64,000 nucleotides of DNA from Ichthyophthirius multifiliis (GCF_000220395.1 NW_004086059.1:62001-126000), one strand, 5' to 3'. Positions 1 to 13,383 are shown, counted from the first letter of the stretch. The notes: generated from the letters alone by a model not told the origin. Made by a program: numbers and translations.

Positions 1-730
1 TACTTTAACTTGGCGAAATATTTCCAATCATAACAGTTCTACAATTACCTGTAAACGAATCTTTTAACACCTTTTTTCCATTAAATAAATTTAATATATC
101 AATAATATATTTTTATTTTACTAAAGTTAATTTGCTTCCTCTAAAAGGAGTATAATTTTTCCCTTAATCTAATGCTCTTATACATTCTTTTAAAGCTAAT
201 AATGATTTATTAATTTCAGCACCATCTTTTCTATATATATATAAATATTTTAATTTATTTGTTAAATATAAAAAAATAAACCTTGTTTATTTATTTTAAT
301 CTATAACATCTGCACCTCTTTCGCTCCCTGCCAAATCAATAAATGAAATTTTTCCATAAGAATTACTATTTTATTCTTTTAATTAAATTTAAAGTATCGC
401 ATGTGATCTTGAACTATCATTATTTGCACTATTTTAAGCTTTAAATATATACAAACAATAAAAATTACAAAAAAAAAACTTTAATTCAAAAAATACATGT
501 AACTCTTGAAGACATTCCATATTCTATCACTTTAAATAATTATTCAATTGTTAAAATTTTCTATTCGACTGCCCCTACAATATTTATATTTTATTTTCCA
601 TCTTCTCTTATATGCAAAAGTTATCTTTCATTTAATAAATCGAATACTTTTCCACAATAAATTTCGTAGAAAGAAACAATTATTTATAAATTAATATATT
701 CAGGCTATATATAATTTAAAAAAAATATAC

Positions 731-775
<45 letters not shown>

Positions 776-1364
776 ACATTTTATTATATACCCTTTTTAA
801 TGCTTAAAATATATCATATCCTGCTAATACATACATTCCTGGTACCCTGTTTTATGCATTTCCTAACATAGTATGTGTTTTTCCACTTCCTTATTATTAA
901 AGCATTAATATTTTAATAATAAAAATATATTTAAAAAATCTACCTGTTTATCCATAAGCAAAACAAGTAACTTTTGCTTTTTAAAATGCCGCAATAACAA
1001 TTGGTTAAACTACAGTTTAATATATCTTTAAATGTTATATATATTTTTATTATATAAAAATATGAAATATAAATAAATACCTATTCGTTTGAACAAGATT
1101 CTCCAAATACATAATCAAAATTAAAAAAATGTTCTTCTGTAAATTTTGTTAAATCAACTTTTTATCTTTTTTTTATTTATTTAAATGTTTATTTTATTAT
1201 TATTATTTTTACTTTGTTTCTTTTACGACTACACATTAATTTGTTCTAACTTCAACAATATCAGTTTCGTTTATATTTTTTTCTTTATTATTTAAAGGTC
1301 TTTTTCTTATACAAACTTTTATTTTTGGCTCATTCGAATAATCATCGAAATAATCTTATTGCAT
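1..1364 (-). CDS. Kinesin-13 (MCAK/KIF2-type) motor, 3' end outside window
   Basis: Microtubule-depolymerising kinesin-13; in other organisms it trims microtubule ends at spindle poles and at the flagellar tip. Reading leftwards, the motor domain appears in order: KIKVCIRKRPLNNKE (start of motor), FAYGQTGSGKTHTM (P-loop), NNDSSRSHAIL (switch I), FIDLAGSERGADV (switch II), then INKSLLALKECIRALD and YTPFRGSKLTLV, and KDSFTGNCRTVMIGNISPS at the window edge. The ALKECIRALDQ stretch and the short N-terminus before the motor are typical of family 13 rather than transport kinesins. Several A+T-only introns split the motor. The Met at 1364 gives only a short lead before the motor; a 5' exon further right is possible because the bases just before it resemble a splice acceptor. 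TAA codes Gln inside the P-loop. Family call is strong; the tail is not visible. Confidence 0.9.
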
Positions 1365-2356
1365 ATTCGTATTTTTAACTAAAAAATAAAATAATTTATT
1401 ATTTCTTGTAATTATAAATATTTTAAAATAATTATTATATATTTATTTATTTTTTTCGATAAAGAATAAAATATATGTATGAATATATAATGAATTTGTT
1501 GATAATAGAAATATTGCTGTATTGTATATATGTATAATCAATTTATTAGATGTTTTTATAAAATTAATAAAAATTATATAAATTTGTACTGATGAAAATT
1601 ATATTAAAATTTTATTTTATATTATTTAATAATATTATATTAATATAAAAATTATTAATATATAAAATAAAAAACTAAATATTAGTTTTAATTTTTGTTA
1701 TTAAGATATTATTTCTTAATAAATAGTATTTATGTCAAATATTTATTAAGTTAATTATTATAAAAAATATGTTATTTTAATAAATTTATTATCTTATATA
1801 TTTATTATGTTAAAATTATCAATAAATAGGTAAACTACCATATAATAAAAAGTATTTTATAAAAAATAAATATTAATTTTTAAATAAACTTTATTTTATA
1901 AATTTAAAATTTTACTTAAATAGTTATATTTTATTTATTTTTTAAATAAAAATTTGATATAATTAACTATATATTTTTTAATTTATAAAATATTATAAAT
2001 ATATTTTTAAAAATTTACATATTTTTTTAAAAAAGATTCTATAAAATACTAATTATTTATTTTATTTGTTTATTTTTATATTATTTTTTTCAATTTTATC
2101 TTTTTTATTTTTTCAAGTGTATACAAAGAAGTGAATACATTTATTAAAATTGAAATAATAAAATAATATAAAATTTATTTTTAATTATTAATATATAATT
2201 TAATACATATTGAATATATTAAATATATTATAAAAGATTATTAAATATTTTTTTTTATATATAAAAAAACGACTTAAAAACAAAAATATTTATTAATTAC
2301 ATATAAATAATATATTCGTTTTTTTAAAAAAATAAAATAAAATAAAAATATTTAAA
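1365..2356. other. A+T-only intergenic spacer
   Basis: About 1 kb between the kinesin start and the TGA of the next gene. It is almost pure A/T with homopolymer runs; I see no credible reading frame or RNA gene. The promoter of the kinesin should lie at its left end. Confidence 0.6.
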
Positions 2357-3812
2357 TCAAAACCACCTTTTATAAACATAAATTATAAAAATAAATATAT
2401 AATTTTACCATGCGAACTTTTATTAACTATCTAATTTTAGAGTGCTATATTTATTTTTTATATTATAACTAAAAGGGCTTGAGATTTATTTACTATCATT
2501 GGAAAACTTATATTCATATTTATTAAATTTAAAATTAGTAAATGAATTACAAAAAGAAATTTATTTATTTGTATTTTTTTTATATAAAATTTATTTTAAA
2601 TCAACTTTATCAAAATACTTAAATTACAAATAAATTAAAATACACATAATTACTTCTAAATAATATGCATTAAGTTTTAATTTATTTTAAGTGAAGAATT
2701 CTTATATTTTATAATCCAATTTTTATTCTGATAAAAATTAAAGAAATTAAGAATTATTTAAAATTATATTTTATAACTAAATAGAATCTTATTAATTTAT
2801 ATTTTTATTAATTTATTTATTTTATTCATTTAAAAATTTTATTAATACTAAATCTTCTTAATTACTTATTACTTTAATAATTTCATTATATAAAAAATCA
2901 AATGATTTTTAATTTTACCATAATTAGCTTACATTAAAATAATCAGAAAAAAAAAGTGTAAATTTTTTCATATTTTTTTAATTTTATTAAAATAACTATA
3001 TATCTATTTATTTAGATTATTTTGAATCATTATAAAATCTATGTATTTATTAAATTGTTCTTACCCTTTTTTTTTTTTTTAAAAAAAAAATATATATTTC
3101 TATATTAAAAAATTATATTAATAAATACCAAGGATTTAAATCAGTTATTTAAGTGACTTAAAAAATGTATTTCTTATTTGAAATTAAAAGAGAAAAAATA
3201 TTTTTATATTTACTTTCGGGACAAATTTAAATACTTTTAATAGCGTCTAATGATATTAGCTTTACTATTTTTTATTTATTTAAATCAACATAATCTAAAT
3301 GATCTTTATATAAACTAACTTCTTTTTTCTTAAATACTTATTTTTTATAACAATATTTTTTCAAAACACCTTTTCTTATATAATTATCTTTTTTTATTTT
3401 TTTTAAAAAAAAGAAGAAAAAAATTTAGTAATTTACCATTTAAAAGTTTTTAATCAAAAATAAAATTTTGTTAAATATTATCATAAATATACCTATTTTA
3501 AGTTAATATATAAATAGAATTATCATTCTGATTGTACTTTTATAAATCGTTTACTTTTTCAATATTATTCAACTGTCTTTAAAATTGTTTTTTGGATTTA
3601 TTATCTTTTATCTTAATAAGCAAATAATATTTTTATTATTTTTCTGTTGAATGCTAAACTAATCCTTATTAAATTATGTCAATTAAAACTTAAAAAACGA
3701 AATAGTTATTTTCTTTAATTTCTAATTATATAGAAGTTTTTTCATCCAAACAAATGGTGATTAGATTTTGATTATGTAAATTTTTATTAATTATTTTTAT
3801 AAATTGAAACAT
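2357..3812 (-). CDS. Ras-association-like plus PH domain protein
   Basis: Unnamed protein of about 450 residues whose middle is a pleckstrin-homology domain: RKGVLKKYCYKK opens the first strand, ISLDAIKSIQICPES lies mid-domain, and the fold closes with the invariant Trp of the C-terminal helix (TDLNPW, then VRTIQQIHRF after an intron). Before it, LITICLDEKTSIQLEI and the following 80 residues resemble a ubiquitin-fold Ras-association domain, giving the RA-PH order seen in RIAM and Grb7-type adaptors. After the PH comes about 220 residues of Q/N-rich sequence with no family I recognise, ending SSPFSYN...FAW and TGA at 2357. Start is the first in-frame ATG before the RA-like part. Two introns: one of 48 nt before the PH domain and one splitting the PH Trp codon at about 3067-3130. 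The PH call is good; the RA call is tentative. Such proteins read phosphoinositides at membranes. Confidence 0.72.
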
Positions 3813-4300
3813 ATAAATAATTTATTTATAATGAAATATATAATAAACAAATATTAATTTATGTTTTTTCTTATTTATTAAATAATTATATTAATATTCT
3901 TACCATTAAAAAAAGAAGTTTTATTATTTTTTATCTTATATAACAAAAAAATATCCTTATATATTTAAATATTCTTTTTTTATTAAATATTTAATTTATT
4001 ATTATAAACAAATGATTTTTCATTTTATAAAAAGCTTAATTAAATAAAATTAATATATGAAATTATTTTAAATATAAAGTTTTTGAGCGTAAAAAAATAA
4101 ATATATAATATTTTTATTTTTTTTAAGAAACAAAACAAATAAAAGAAATTCTAATATAAAAAATAAGCTATATTTTTTACTTAAATAATAAAAAAAAAAA
4201 ACAGATTCGAAAAAACAAAAAACAAAAAAAATTTAATAATAAATAACCCCAAAATAAAAAAGTATTTTTAATTATAATATAAAAAATAAGCAAACTAAAA
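3813..4300. promoter_or_regulatory. Divergent intergenic region between RA-PH gene and cyclin
   Basis: About 490 bp separating two gene starts that point away from each other, so both promoters must sit here. It is A/T-rich with A and T homopolymers. One minus-strand frame is open through about 3900-4090 but has no ATG and weak codon content, so I treat it as non-coding. Confidence 0.4.
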
Positions 4301-5506
4301 ATGTTTCTAAATCATTTAAAATCTTTCCCAAAAAAAGACCTTTTAATATAAAATTATATAAAAACAGAACTAAATGAAATAGATAATTTAATTGATGAAA
4401 TAAATATTATATCACTACAAAACGAATAAAATGAACAAGAAATATAATAAATCTAATATCAAATAACTGATTGTAAATAAAAAATATAAGAAAAAGAAAA
4501 TTAATATAAAGAAGAAAGAAAAAACTAACAAAGTTAATTAAAATAGAATTTTAATTAAAAAACAATTAAAAAAAGGACATTTTCAAGTAATGTTCCTTAA
4601 AAATTATTAATAAATAAACCTGATAATCTTACATTTAAACTCAAAATAAATTTTACGTAAAATATTGATTTAAACTATTATGAAAAATGCAGAACTTCTA
4701 CTAAAGTAAGAGCTTAAATAATACATATAATAAATAATTTCACAAATGCAATTTCACCAAATATAAATTAGGAAACTTTTTTTACTTCCGCAAGAATATT
4801 AGACGATTATTTAAGAAAAATAAATAAAATACTTAAAATTTATGATTTATTAGTTTTAGTGGCAGCCTGTATTTTACTCGCATTTAAATATGAAGAAGTT
4901 TATTCGATTTCAATAGAATAAGTAACTAAATATATAGATTAGGAAATAAAAGAATAATAAATTATAGAAAAAGAAGCTGAAATACTTTCTATTTTAGATT
5001 TCTAAGTACAAGGAATGTCCTATCACTAGATTATTTTATATACTTTTTCATATTTCAATTATGAAAAAAGTATAGGTAGTTCGAAATTTCTTTATTTATA
5101 TAATAAATGCCTTTACTTTTGTAAAATAATAATGTACGATATTGATTTTATAAACTCTTTTAAAAATAATGAAATATCTGCTTCAATTATATATATTAGT
5201 TTTGTTATGTATGAAAAAAAAAGAAAAAATTATTAAATAGGATTTAAAAATGTAAAAATAAAAAATATACTAATATATATAAATATATAAATATATAAAT
5301 ATATAAATATATATATAAATATATAATAAATAATATATATTATAAATTTTAATTTTTGTTTTTAGATTTAATAAATTATGTAACTTTTAAAAGTAAATGA
5401 AGAAGAATTGATTTATTGTAGTTAGTAAATATGGAATTTTTAATAAAATTTTAATAATAAATTTCCAGAATTTTATAATCATTAAATTTTTAATTTAAAT
5501 AATTGA
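4301..5506 (+). CDS. Cyclin, divergent
   Basis: Cyclin-box protein of roughly 360 residues, the regulatory partner of a cyclin-dependent kinase. The N-terminal third is Q/E/K-rich and probably coiled. The box is recognisable from LDDYLRKINKILKIYDLLVLVAACILLAFKYEE: LAFKYEE matches the conserved ...ACKYEE of helix 3, and EILSILDFQVQGMSYHQ matches the helix-5 'E..IL..L.F.....TP' region. A second-fold helix set follows and is poorly conserved. One intron at 5252-5365, rich in TATAAA repeats, leads to a last exon ending FPEFYNHQIFNLNN and TGA. Start is the first ATG after an A-rich leader. It cannot be assigned to A, B or D classes from sequence; it lacks the MRxxLxDWL opening that the second cyclin in this window has. 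Confidence 0.75.
5281..5337 (+). repeat. TATAAA-type tandem repeat inside cyclin intron
   Basis: Several near-perfect copies of AAATATAT-like units, lying wholly within the intron of the cyclin gene. Simple-sequence expansion. Confidence 0.6.
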
Positions 5507-5867
5507 TAATTATATTTTTTTTAAATTTTAAATATATTTATATAAAATAATTAAATATTCATAATGAATTTTTATTTAAATCATTAATATTTTATAAAAG
5601 TGTGTCAAGTTATTCCTTTATTAAAACAATAAAATATAAAATAAAAAATATAAAATAAGAAATATAAAATATAAAATAAAAAATAAAAAAAATAAAATAT
5701 AAAATAAAAATAAATATAAAATATATAATATATATTTATATAATTTATATATATATATATATTATTATTTAAATTATATAATATTTACTTATGTTTTTTA
5801 TATATCCATATTTTTTATTATATCATTTTCTTCATTTTTTTTATTTTTATTTATTTTTTAATTTAAA
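5507..5867. other. Convergent intergenic spacer
   Basis: 360 bp between the cyclin stop and the stop of the large minus-strand gene. It holds repeats of AAAATATAAAATA and a short TA run; both transcripts should end here. No gene seen. Confidence 0.5.
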
Positions 5868-8800
5868 TCATTATTTATTGTTTCTATTTTTTACATAATA
5901 TTATTATAAGAATCTATTATTTTTATTTTTATAAAATTTAATTAAATTATATTTTTTTTATGTAAAACCTTTATTTTTAAATGTATTTAAAATTTGTTTT
6001 TATTAATTTTCTTATAAAATTTCATTTTAAACAATACATACTTTAATATAAACATATTTTTTTATATTTAATTTCTACTAATTATTTAATTATTCATATT
6101 ATTTTTGAATATCTACTATTTCCTTACACAAAATAATATCTTAAAATGATTTATTTTAATCTTTTGTTTCTCTATTAATAATTTCAAAAGTTAATGTTTT
6201 CAAATTCTAACCAAAAACACATTTTTCGAAATAAAAATTCCATTAAGGATTATTTTTTTAAAATTCTATTTATGTTTAAGTATTAAGTTCTATACATTTA
6301 ACATAACAATTAGGAGTTTTCTCGTTATTTAATAATTACAAATTATTTCCATTGATAATATATAATTATATTCTTATTATTTTTATTTTATAAATATATA
6401 TATATATAATTACACGTATTTCTATTATTTAATTTCACTTAAATATAATTAATTATCATATAAAGAATTATTATTTACTAAAATTAATTACTCTTCAGAT
6501 GTTTTAAAAGGTAATTTCTTTAAATATTCAACTTAAATATTTCCTTATATATTCTAATATTCTGTATTTATTTCGCTTGTAAATTAAAAATTATTTTCAG
6601 AAAAAGAATTTTTTATCAATAAATCAACCAAAGAAAATTGTTTTTGAGCAAGAATTTGATTATTATGAGGATTTTTTATAAAAATGAAGCTTTTTTTATT
6701 TTATAAATAATTAATAATATCTTAAGTTAATTTAATTTCGAAAAAAGCATTGCTAATATCTCCTTTTTATTAAATTTGTTAATATTATTTCCTTAAATTT
6801 TCACATTAATAGAAAATATCGAAAATAATTTCAAACTAAAAGTTAAAAAAAATATTAATATTGACCAAAATATAACCTTTTTATAATAAAAGTTTAGAAA
6901 AAAAATGTTTTTTTTAAATAAGAAAATCTTGATTTTCCTAAATATTTTCAGTATTTTTTTAAATTTAAAAATTTAAACAAATTTCAATTTCTTAATTTTT
7001 AATTTCCAAACTAAAAATATTTTCGGATATTTATTTTTCTTAATAAGCTAATTTTTTATTATTTTCTAAATTTTTTAAACATACTTAAATTTTTAAATCA
7101 TTCTAAAATAAATCTATATTATCTTCAAGTTTTTATTTATCTAAACTAAATGTATGCTATGACTTCATAATTATATTTGGTTTTATGTTTTATTTTAATT
7201 TAAATATACTTGAATCTACCCAATATGCTTTTTCTCCAATTAAATTAAAGCAATAACTAATACAAGCAAAATTATTTATATTTTCTTCTGAAATTTTTTA
7301 TATATTTATATTTATTAAATTTATATTATATTATATTTTTATTTTTTCTATAATTTCTTATGTATTTTTTTAATTAAGATTTTTCTCATTTTAATTATTT
7401 TTTTCTTATTTTATTTATTCTTGATCATTCTAATTTTATTATAAAAATTGTACTTATTACTAATTTTATATTTATTATTAATATTATATTTATTATTAAT
7501 TTTATATTAATTATTATTATATAATTTATTAATCTTCATTATTTAAGGAATAAAGGAATTTATTAAATTATAAATAAGAAACTTCAAATATAAAACTATT
7601 ATTAATATGATCTTATTCTTTTTAAATGAACAAAATTATATTAAAAGCTTCCCAAAAGCTTATTATTATTTAAAAAAGTTCAAAAATTTCTATTATTTAA
7701 ATTATATTTATATTAATTTTATCTTTCCACTATTTTGAATAAAAATAATAATAATTTATTTAAAATAAAAATATACATTATTTGTTTCTAATTATTAAAT
7801 AAAAATATTATATTTTAAGTTAACTTATTCTTATATATTATCTATTATATTTTAAACATACCATTATTAGTTTTCTTAATAAGAAGAGTTTATTTTTCCA
7901 TATTATTCTATTTATTCTAAATAAAAAAATATTTATTCTATATTAATAAGTTATTATTGTTCATCTTATAAAAAATAAACTAATTAATTAATAATTCCAT
8001 TATCAAAAAATTTAAATTCTTCATTTAAAAAATTCAGGAAATTTTATTTTTTAATAAATCCTAATTCTGAAATTTATTATAATTAATTCTAAAATTATTT
8101 AAAAGTAATATTTTACTATATTAAACTATCTTTTAAAAAAAGAAAGACTTCATTAATTTAATTAACAATTTATTACTAAAAAATAATATAAGCATTATAA
8201 GAATCCATAAAATAATTTAAAGGAAAATATTCTTTTTATTAAAAATTAAAAGCATTTGTAATTTACAAAATTAATTAAGGATTAAAATTTAAAGGTAAAT
8301 TTATTAAAAAATTATGTATTTTTATTTAAGATATTTAATTATTTCTATATTCAAAAATAAATTTTCTTATTTAATTTTCAATTTTTTTTTCATTTTTTTT
8401 TATTTAATAAAATATCAAAATAAAGTTTTTTCCTAAATTATCTTCATTTATTAATATTTCTTTATTTATACTTTTTTTATTAATATTTTAAGGAAAATTT
8501 GCAGTTTAAAATTCTTTCTCATTCTTTTATTAAATATCTTCTTTTTATTAATAATCTTTATTTTCTTAGATTACTTATATTATATTTGCTTGGTTTTATT
8601 TTTATTAATACATTATTTAATATTTTCCAATTTGTTAAACACTTCCAAATAATAAAGTAGTATAAACTTTACCTATTTCTTCTTATTATTAATTACTTTT
8701 TAAAATACTTAAATAATCATCATTTAAAATAATTAATTAATTATTATTTGTTTCATAATTATTATTTAATAAACATTAATGTATTTTTCTCATATCAATT

Positions 8801-11035
8801 ATTGTTATACCTAACAAATTTTCTTTTTAAAATTAATTTTTAGTCCAAAATTCAATAATAAAAGGAAAATTAAGCTTTTTTTTTTTTTTTAATATTTTAT
8901 AAAGTTTAATATAATTTAATAAAACTTACCATTTTATGAATAGCTCTAAAATTTACTTAAAATGCTAATGTATAATTTAAATCTTAGTTATTTTCACTTT
9001 TATTAGATTATACATACTCTTAACTTCCATATATTTTAAACTTTGCAAAAAAATATATTTCTTTCTCACTAAAATTTTTAAAAACTAGTATTTTCCCTAA
9101 ATGCACTAATATTTAAAATCTAAAATTTACTTTCTAATCAAAATTTCTTTTTTTTATTTATAATTTTTAAATATTTTATTATTATTATTCATTATCTAAT
9201 TATATTTTATTGCTTAAATTTATATTATGTTCTTTTTTTATTTAATTTTTAATTGCTTTTTTATTTTCTAAAAAAGATATTCCTAATTTTAAAACTCCCA
9301 AGATATTTTAACTTTATTAAGAGTTATTGCTTTATTATTCAAATATTTAATTGCCATATATATTTATATAAAAAAGACCATTTAAATCTTTGTATTTTAA
9401 TTTAATATAATCTATATGTAATAAGCCATATCCTAATTCATTTACAAATTTAATATCCTATTTATTAATTTATTTATATATATAATTTTATTTTTACTCT
9501 TTAAATTTCAATAGTATTCATCTTTGGTAATTCAAAAACTTTTAATTAAAACTTAAAATTCTATGTGATATATTAATTAAAGAAATTATTTTGATTTAAT
9601 TTTAATTATTCAATATTAATTTCTTGATTAAATTAGAAAAATTCATCATATTTTTTTTACAATAAATTCTATTTTTTTAGATTAGAAAATATATATAAAA
9701 ATTTAAATTATGTATTTAATTATTTATATACTTAAAATTATTTTCATCTATTTAAAAACATTCAGGAAAAACAATTTCCAAATAAAAATTTTTATCTTTA
9801 ACTTAATTAAAAAGATCCGCATTTTAACATTCAAAACAAAAAACTTTAATTTTAATTTAATCTTTTAATTTAAGTTCATCTAAAAAATAATTTTTAGACT
9901 AATTTATATTAATTTCTTCTTAAATTAATTCTTCATTAACTTTTTTTTTAATCTCATCAATTTATTTTTCTTTAAATTTTCGAACAATTTGTTTCTCATC
10001 ATGTTTTTATTAATGATATCTTTATAAATATTTACTTTCTTTTTCTTACAAATAAATTAGTTATTCTCCTATTTTATTAACTTATTCTAATTATTAATTA
10101 ATAGAAAATTAAAGTTCTTCAGTTAAATTAGGCTTAATACTAATATCTACAATATTATTATTTTTATTTTCATTTTTATTAATTTTAAAGCTTTTTTTAA
10201 AGGACTTTTATTCACTTTTATAGGAGAAGAAAACATGTTTTTTCTTTTTATTAATATTTTCAGGAGGCTTTTTTAGATATTTTTAAACTTCGTAATTTTA
10301 ATCAATTTTAGGTATTAATTTCTCTTCTTCTTTTCTTATTTTTTCTTTTTTTTTTTTAATTTTTTATATAATAAAATCATCTAAATTAAAATTTTTATCA
10401 AATTTAAAGTTTTTTTAATTTTTTTTTATTCAATTTCATACACTATTTTACTTATTTCAGTATTAAAATTACTTTAAATTTATAATTTTATATAACCAAT
10501 TTCTTTTTTATTTAATATAACTTTATATTCTTTATATTATTCTTTTTTGAAAATGGATATTGTTTCTTAATTAATTCTTATTTATATTTTTTTAAATTTA
10601 GATAAAATAATAATAAAATAAAAATTATTTGTACAAGTGTTATTATATTAATATTTCTTAAAAAGATAAATAAGTAAAGCCTTATATTTAACCTTTTTCA
10701 TCAGTAATTCTCATCTAAAGAAATTCCATATCTAATAAATATTATCTAAATTCCAAAATAGAACAGCAAATTTATGCATTATATATATGTTAATTATTAG
10801 TTTGTTGTTATTATAATTATTTTAAAATATTTATTTTATCATCTTCACCATAAAAATGAAAATAAATTATATAAAAATCATTAAAATAATCATTATTAAA
10901 TAATTTAATTTCTATTAATTTAATTTAGATTTCACCATATTTTATTTAAGAATACTTCTCAATTTTCGGAGGTAAAATATTAACTAAATATTTAAATATT
11001 AAATATTAAATATTGAATATTAAATATATTATATT

Positions 11036-11079
<44 letters not shown>

Positions 11080-11152
11080 GTTTTTTTTTTAAATTGTATA
11101 TTTTTAAACATTTGTTATTATTATCATTAATTAATATATCACTTAAATCCAT
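5868..11152 (-). CDS. Multi-C2-domain protein, C2CD3-like centriole/basal-body protein
   Basis: Very large protein (roughly 1600 residues after splicing) built of repeated C2-type beta-sandwiches. Recognisable segments: KYGEIQIKLIEIKLFNNDYF with ILEFRQYLLD near the N-terminus; HLGKILVFKNFSEKEIYFFA; FIIEFWTKNQFQKENLLGIT followed by IGKVYTTLLFGSVQQIGKY; LKIQVCLKNLENNKKL; and a last C2 with NPQWNFYFEKCVFGQ and LKTLTFEIINRE before TGA at 5868. The 'LLG...I.....GK.......GS..QI' pattern closely recalls human C2CD3, a centriole distal-tip protein needed to start cilia, and no transmembrane or calcium-binding loop Asp cluster is obvious. Linkers are Q/N/K-rich. Several A+T introns occur, the first at about 10990-11090 containing a TA run. 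Start is the Met of MDLSDILINDNNNK. Multi-C2 nature is clear; identity with C2CD3 is an inference from the pattern. Confidence 0.7.
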
Positions 11153-11919
11153 TTTATTTTATTTTTTATATATAAAAAATTGTTTCAATATTTATTTTTA
11201 TTTTTTTTAAAAAAAAATTTAAATTAATAACATTCACATAAAATATAATATACATTTACAACATAATTAAATTATTAATGTATTTTTTTAAAAAAAATTC
11301 TTAATAAAAATATTATTTTATTAAAATATAATATATTAAAAATAAATATTTTATTTAAACTAAAATTATTTTTTTTCTTTTTATTTTCTAAAATCTATAT
11401 TTTTTCTTATTATATATTTAATTTAAATAAATATATACTATTTTATATACATTTATTAAATAAAAATATATAATTAATAATAACCTACATTATTTTTTCA
11501 TAATTAATATTAAATATTTTTCAATTTTTAAAATTAAAAATTTTTATTAATAATATTTTTTATATAATTTTTAACGTAAATACATAAAAAATTTTTATTA
11601 TTATTATAAAAATAATATTCATTTTTTTTTAATATTTTTTTTATTTTAGATTTTATAATTTAATTAAAATAAAATAATATCTGAACAATATTTAATTAAA
11701 TTAAAATATATTTATATTAAATAATAAATATATTAATCATATTTTATTTAATTATATCATAAATTAAATAATATAATTTATATTTTTTTTTATTTTTAAA
11801 TTTAATCTGATTTAAATTAATTAAAAATAAATAATAAAAGAAATTAATTATTATTTATATTTTTTTAAAAAAAAATTGATATATTAAACATTTTAATTAT
11901 AAAATATAAAAAATTAAAA
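11153..11919. promoter_or_regulatory. Divergent intergenic region, about 770 bp
   Basis: Almost pure A/T between two genes that start away from each other; it must contain both promoters. No reading frame of credible composition and no RNA gene seen. Confidence 0.45.
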
Positions 11920-13195
11920 ATGGACTTTTCAAAATATACTAATTTTCCTAAAACTGATTATTTATATTAAGAACATAAGCATTTTCTACAATTGCCATTC
12001 ATACTGGTTGCGATCCTGAAAAGTTCACGGCTCAATAAATGTCCCAATTACTTTAAGTACAACATTTGCCTAAAAGGCTCCTACTTAATTATACTCTGAA
12101 TTCGATTACGGTCGTGCCGGAACTCCCACTAGAGACGCCTTTGAGAAATGTATCGCAGCCTGCGAATATGGTAAATATGCTATAGCTTTTGCCTCCGGAT
12201 GTGCAGCTATGACTGGTGTAGTACACGCATTGCCTAAAGGATCTCATATATTAATATCTGACGATGTTTATGGAGGTACAAGCAGATATATGCGTCAATA
12301 TGCAATAGAAAAGTTTGGTTATTAAGTTGATTTCGTAGACTTGACTAACATTGAGGTTGTAAAAAGCAACTTAAAATAAAATACAAGCATTGTTTGGATC
12401 GAAACTCCCACAAACCCTTTAATTAAGTTAGTTGATATTGAAGAATTAATAAAAAAAGTACGTCAAACACACCCAAACGTCTGGATTTTAGTGGATAATA
12501 CATTCGCCACTCCTTATCTTTAAAGTCCTTTGCTTATGGGAGCCGATATAACTCTTAATTCAGTTTCTAAATACATCGGAGGTCATTCAGATATAATTAT
12601 GGGAGCTATCGTTTGCAAAGATAAGACTATACATTAAAAAATATATCATGCATCTTTAAGTTTTGGAGGATGTCCTTCGCCTTTTGATTGCTATTTGGCT
12701 TTAAGAGGACTTAAAACACTAGAATGTAGAGTTAAAAATCACTGCAAAAATGCATTTTCAGTTGCTAAATTTTTAGAAGATCACCCACATGTTGAAAGTG
12801 TTATTTACCCAGGGTTAAAATCACATCCTTAGCATGAAATTGCTAAAAAATAAATGAGAGGACCAGGAGGAATGATATCTTTCAGAATTAAAGGAGGATT
12901 GAAAGAAGCTAATATATTTTTATAATCTTTTAAATTGGTTGTTTTGGCAGAATCTTTAGGAGGAGTTGAAAGTATTATATTTTTTTTATTATTTTATATT
13001 TTATTTTAATAATAATAAAAAAAAGCTTTGGTTGAACATCCAGCTTAAATGACTCATGCTAGCATCCCAGAAGATATTAGAGCTAAATTGGGAATTACTG
13101 ATAATTTTATTAGAATTTCAATTGGACTTGAAGATGCTGTTGATATTATGGAAGATTTTAATTAGGCTTTGGAAAAAGCATGTGGAAAAATTTGA
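11920..13195 (+). CDS. CTH: Cystathionine gamma-lyase, two apparent frame breaks near N-terminus
   Basis: PLP enzyme of the Cys/Met metabolism family that cleaves cystathionine to cysteine, 2-oxobutyrate and ammonia in the cytosol. Long stretches match the family: YGRAGTPTRDAFEKC, FASGCAAMTGVVHA, SDDVYGGTSRYMRQY, WIETPTNPLIKLVDIE, VDNTFATPYLQSPL, then the PLP-lysine motif SVSKYIGGHSDIIMG, CPSPFDCYLALRGLKTL, VIYPGLKSHPQHEIA, VVLAESLGG, and MTHASIP with the C-terminal RISIGLEDA. One 54-nt intron at 12972-13025. The N-terminus is split over three frames: MDFSKYTNFPKTDYLYQEHK, then FSTIAIHTGCDPEKFTAQ, then VPITLSTTFAQKAP. Each change equals loss of one base (near 11992 and 12040). The rest is uninterrupted and well conserved, so sequencing error is more likely than decay. 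GC content is clearly higher than its surroundings. Confidence 0.9.
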
Positions 13196-13383
13196 TTTTT
13201 TTTTTTTTTAAATCGACATTTTTCTAATATCATATAAATTAGTTTTTGTTTTTTATTTTTTTGAAGACTTAATTCTTATTATTTGCTTTTGTTTTAGAAG
13301 AAATATATATATATTATTAATTTTTTTAAAAGTTAATCATTTATTATTTTTTTACGTTTATCTATCATTTTTTAATATAATAA
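13196..13383. terminator. Convergent 3' spacer
   Basis: Under 200 bp of T-rich sequence between the stop of the gamma-lyase and the stop of the RCC1 gene. Both transcripts should be cleaved here; no specific signal can be singled out. Confidence 0.35.

Noticed and set aside
3900-4090. Upstream exon for the RA-PH gene
   Set aside because: A frame is open but has no ATG, and no splice acceptor joins it to the ATG at 3812.
11920-13195. Programmed frameshifting as in Euplotes
   Set aside because: The offsets are in the wrong direction for the known +1 type and lack an AAA-stop slippery site; sequencing error is simpler.
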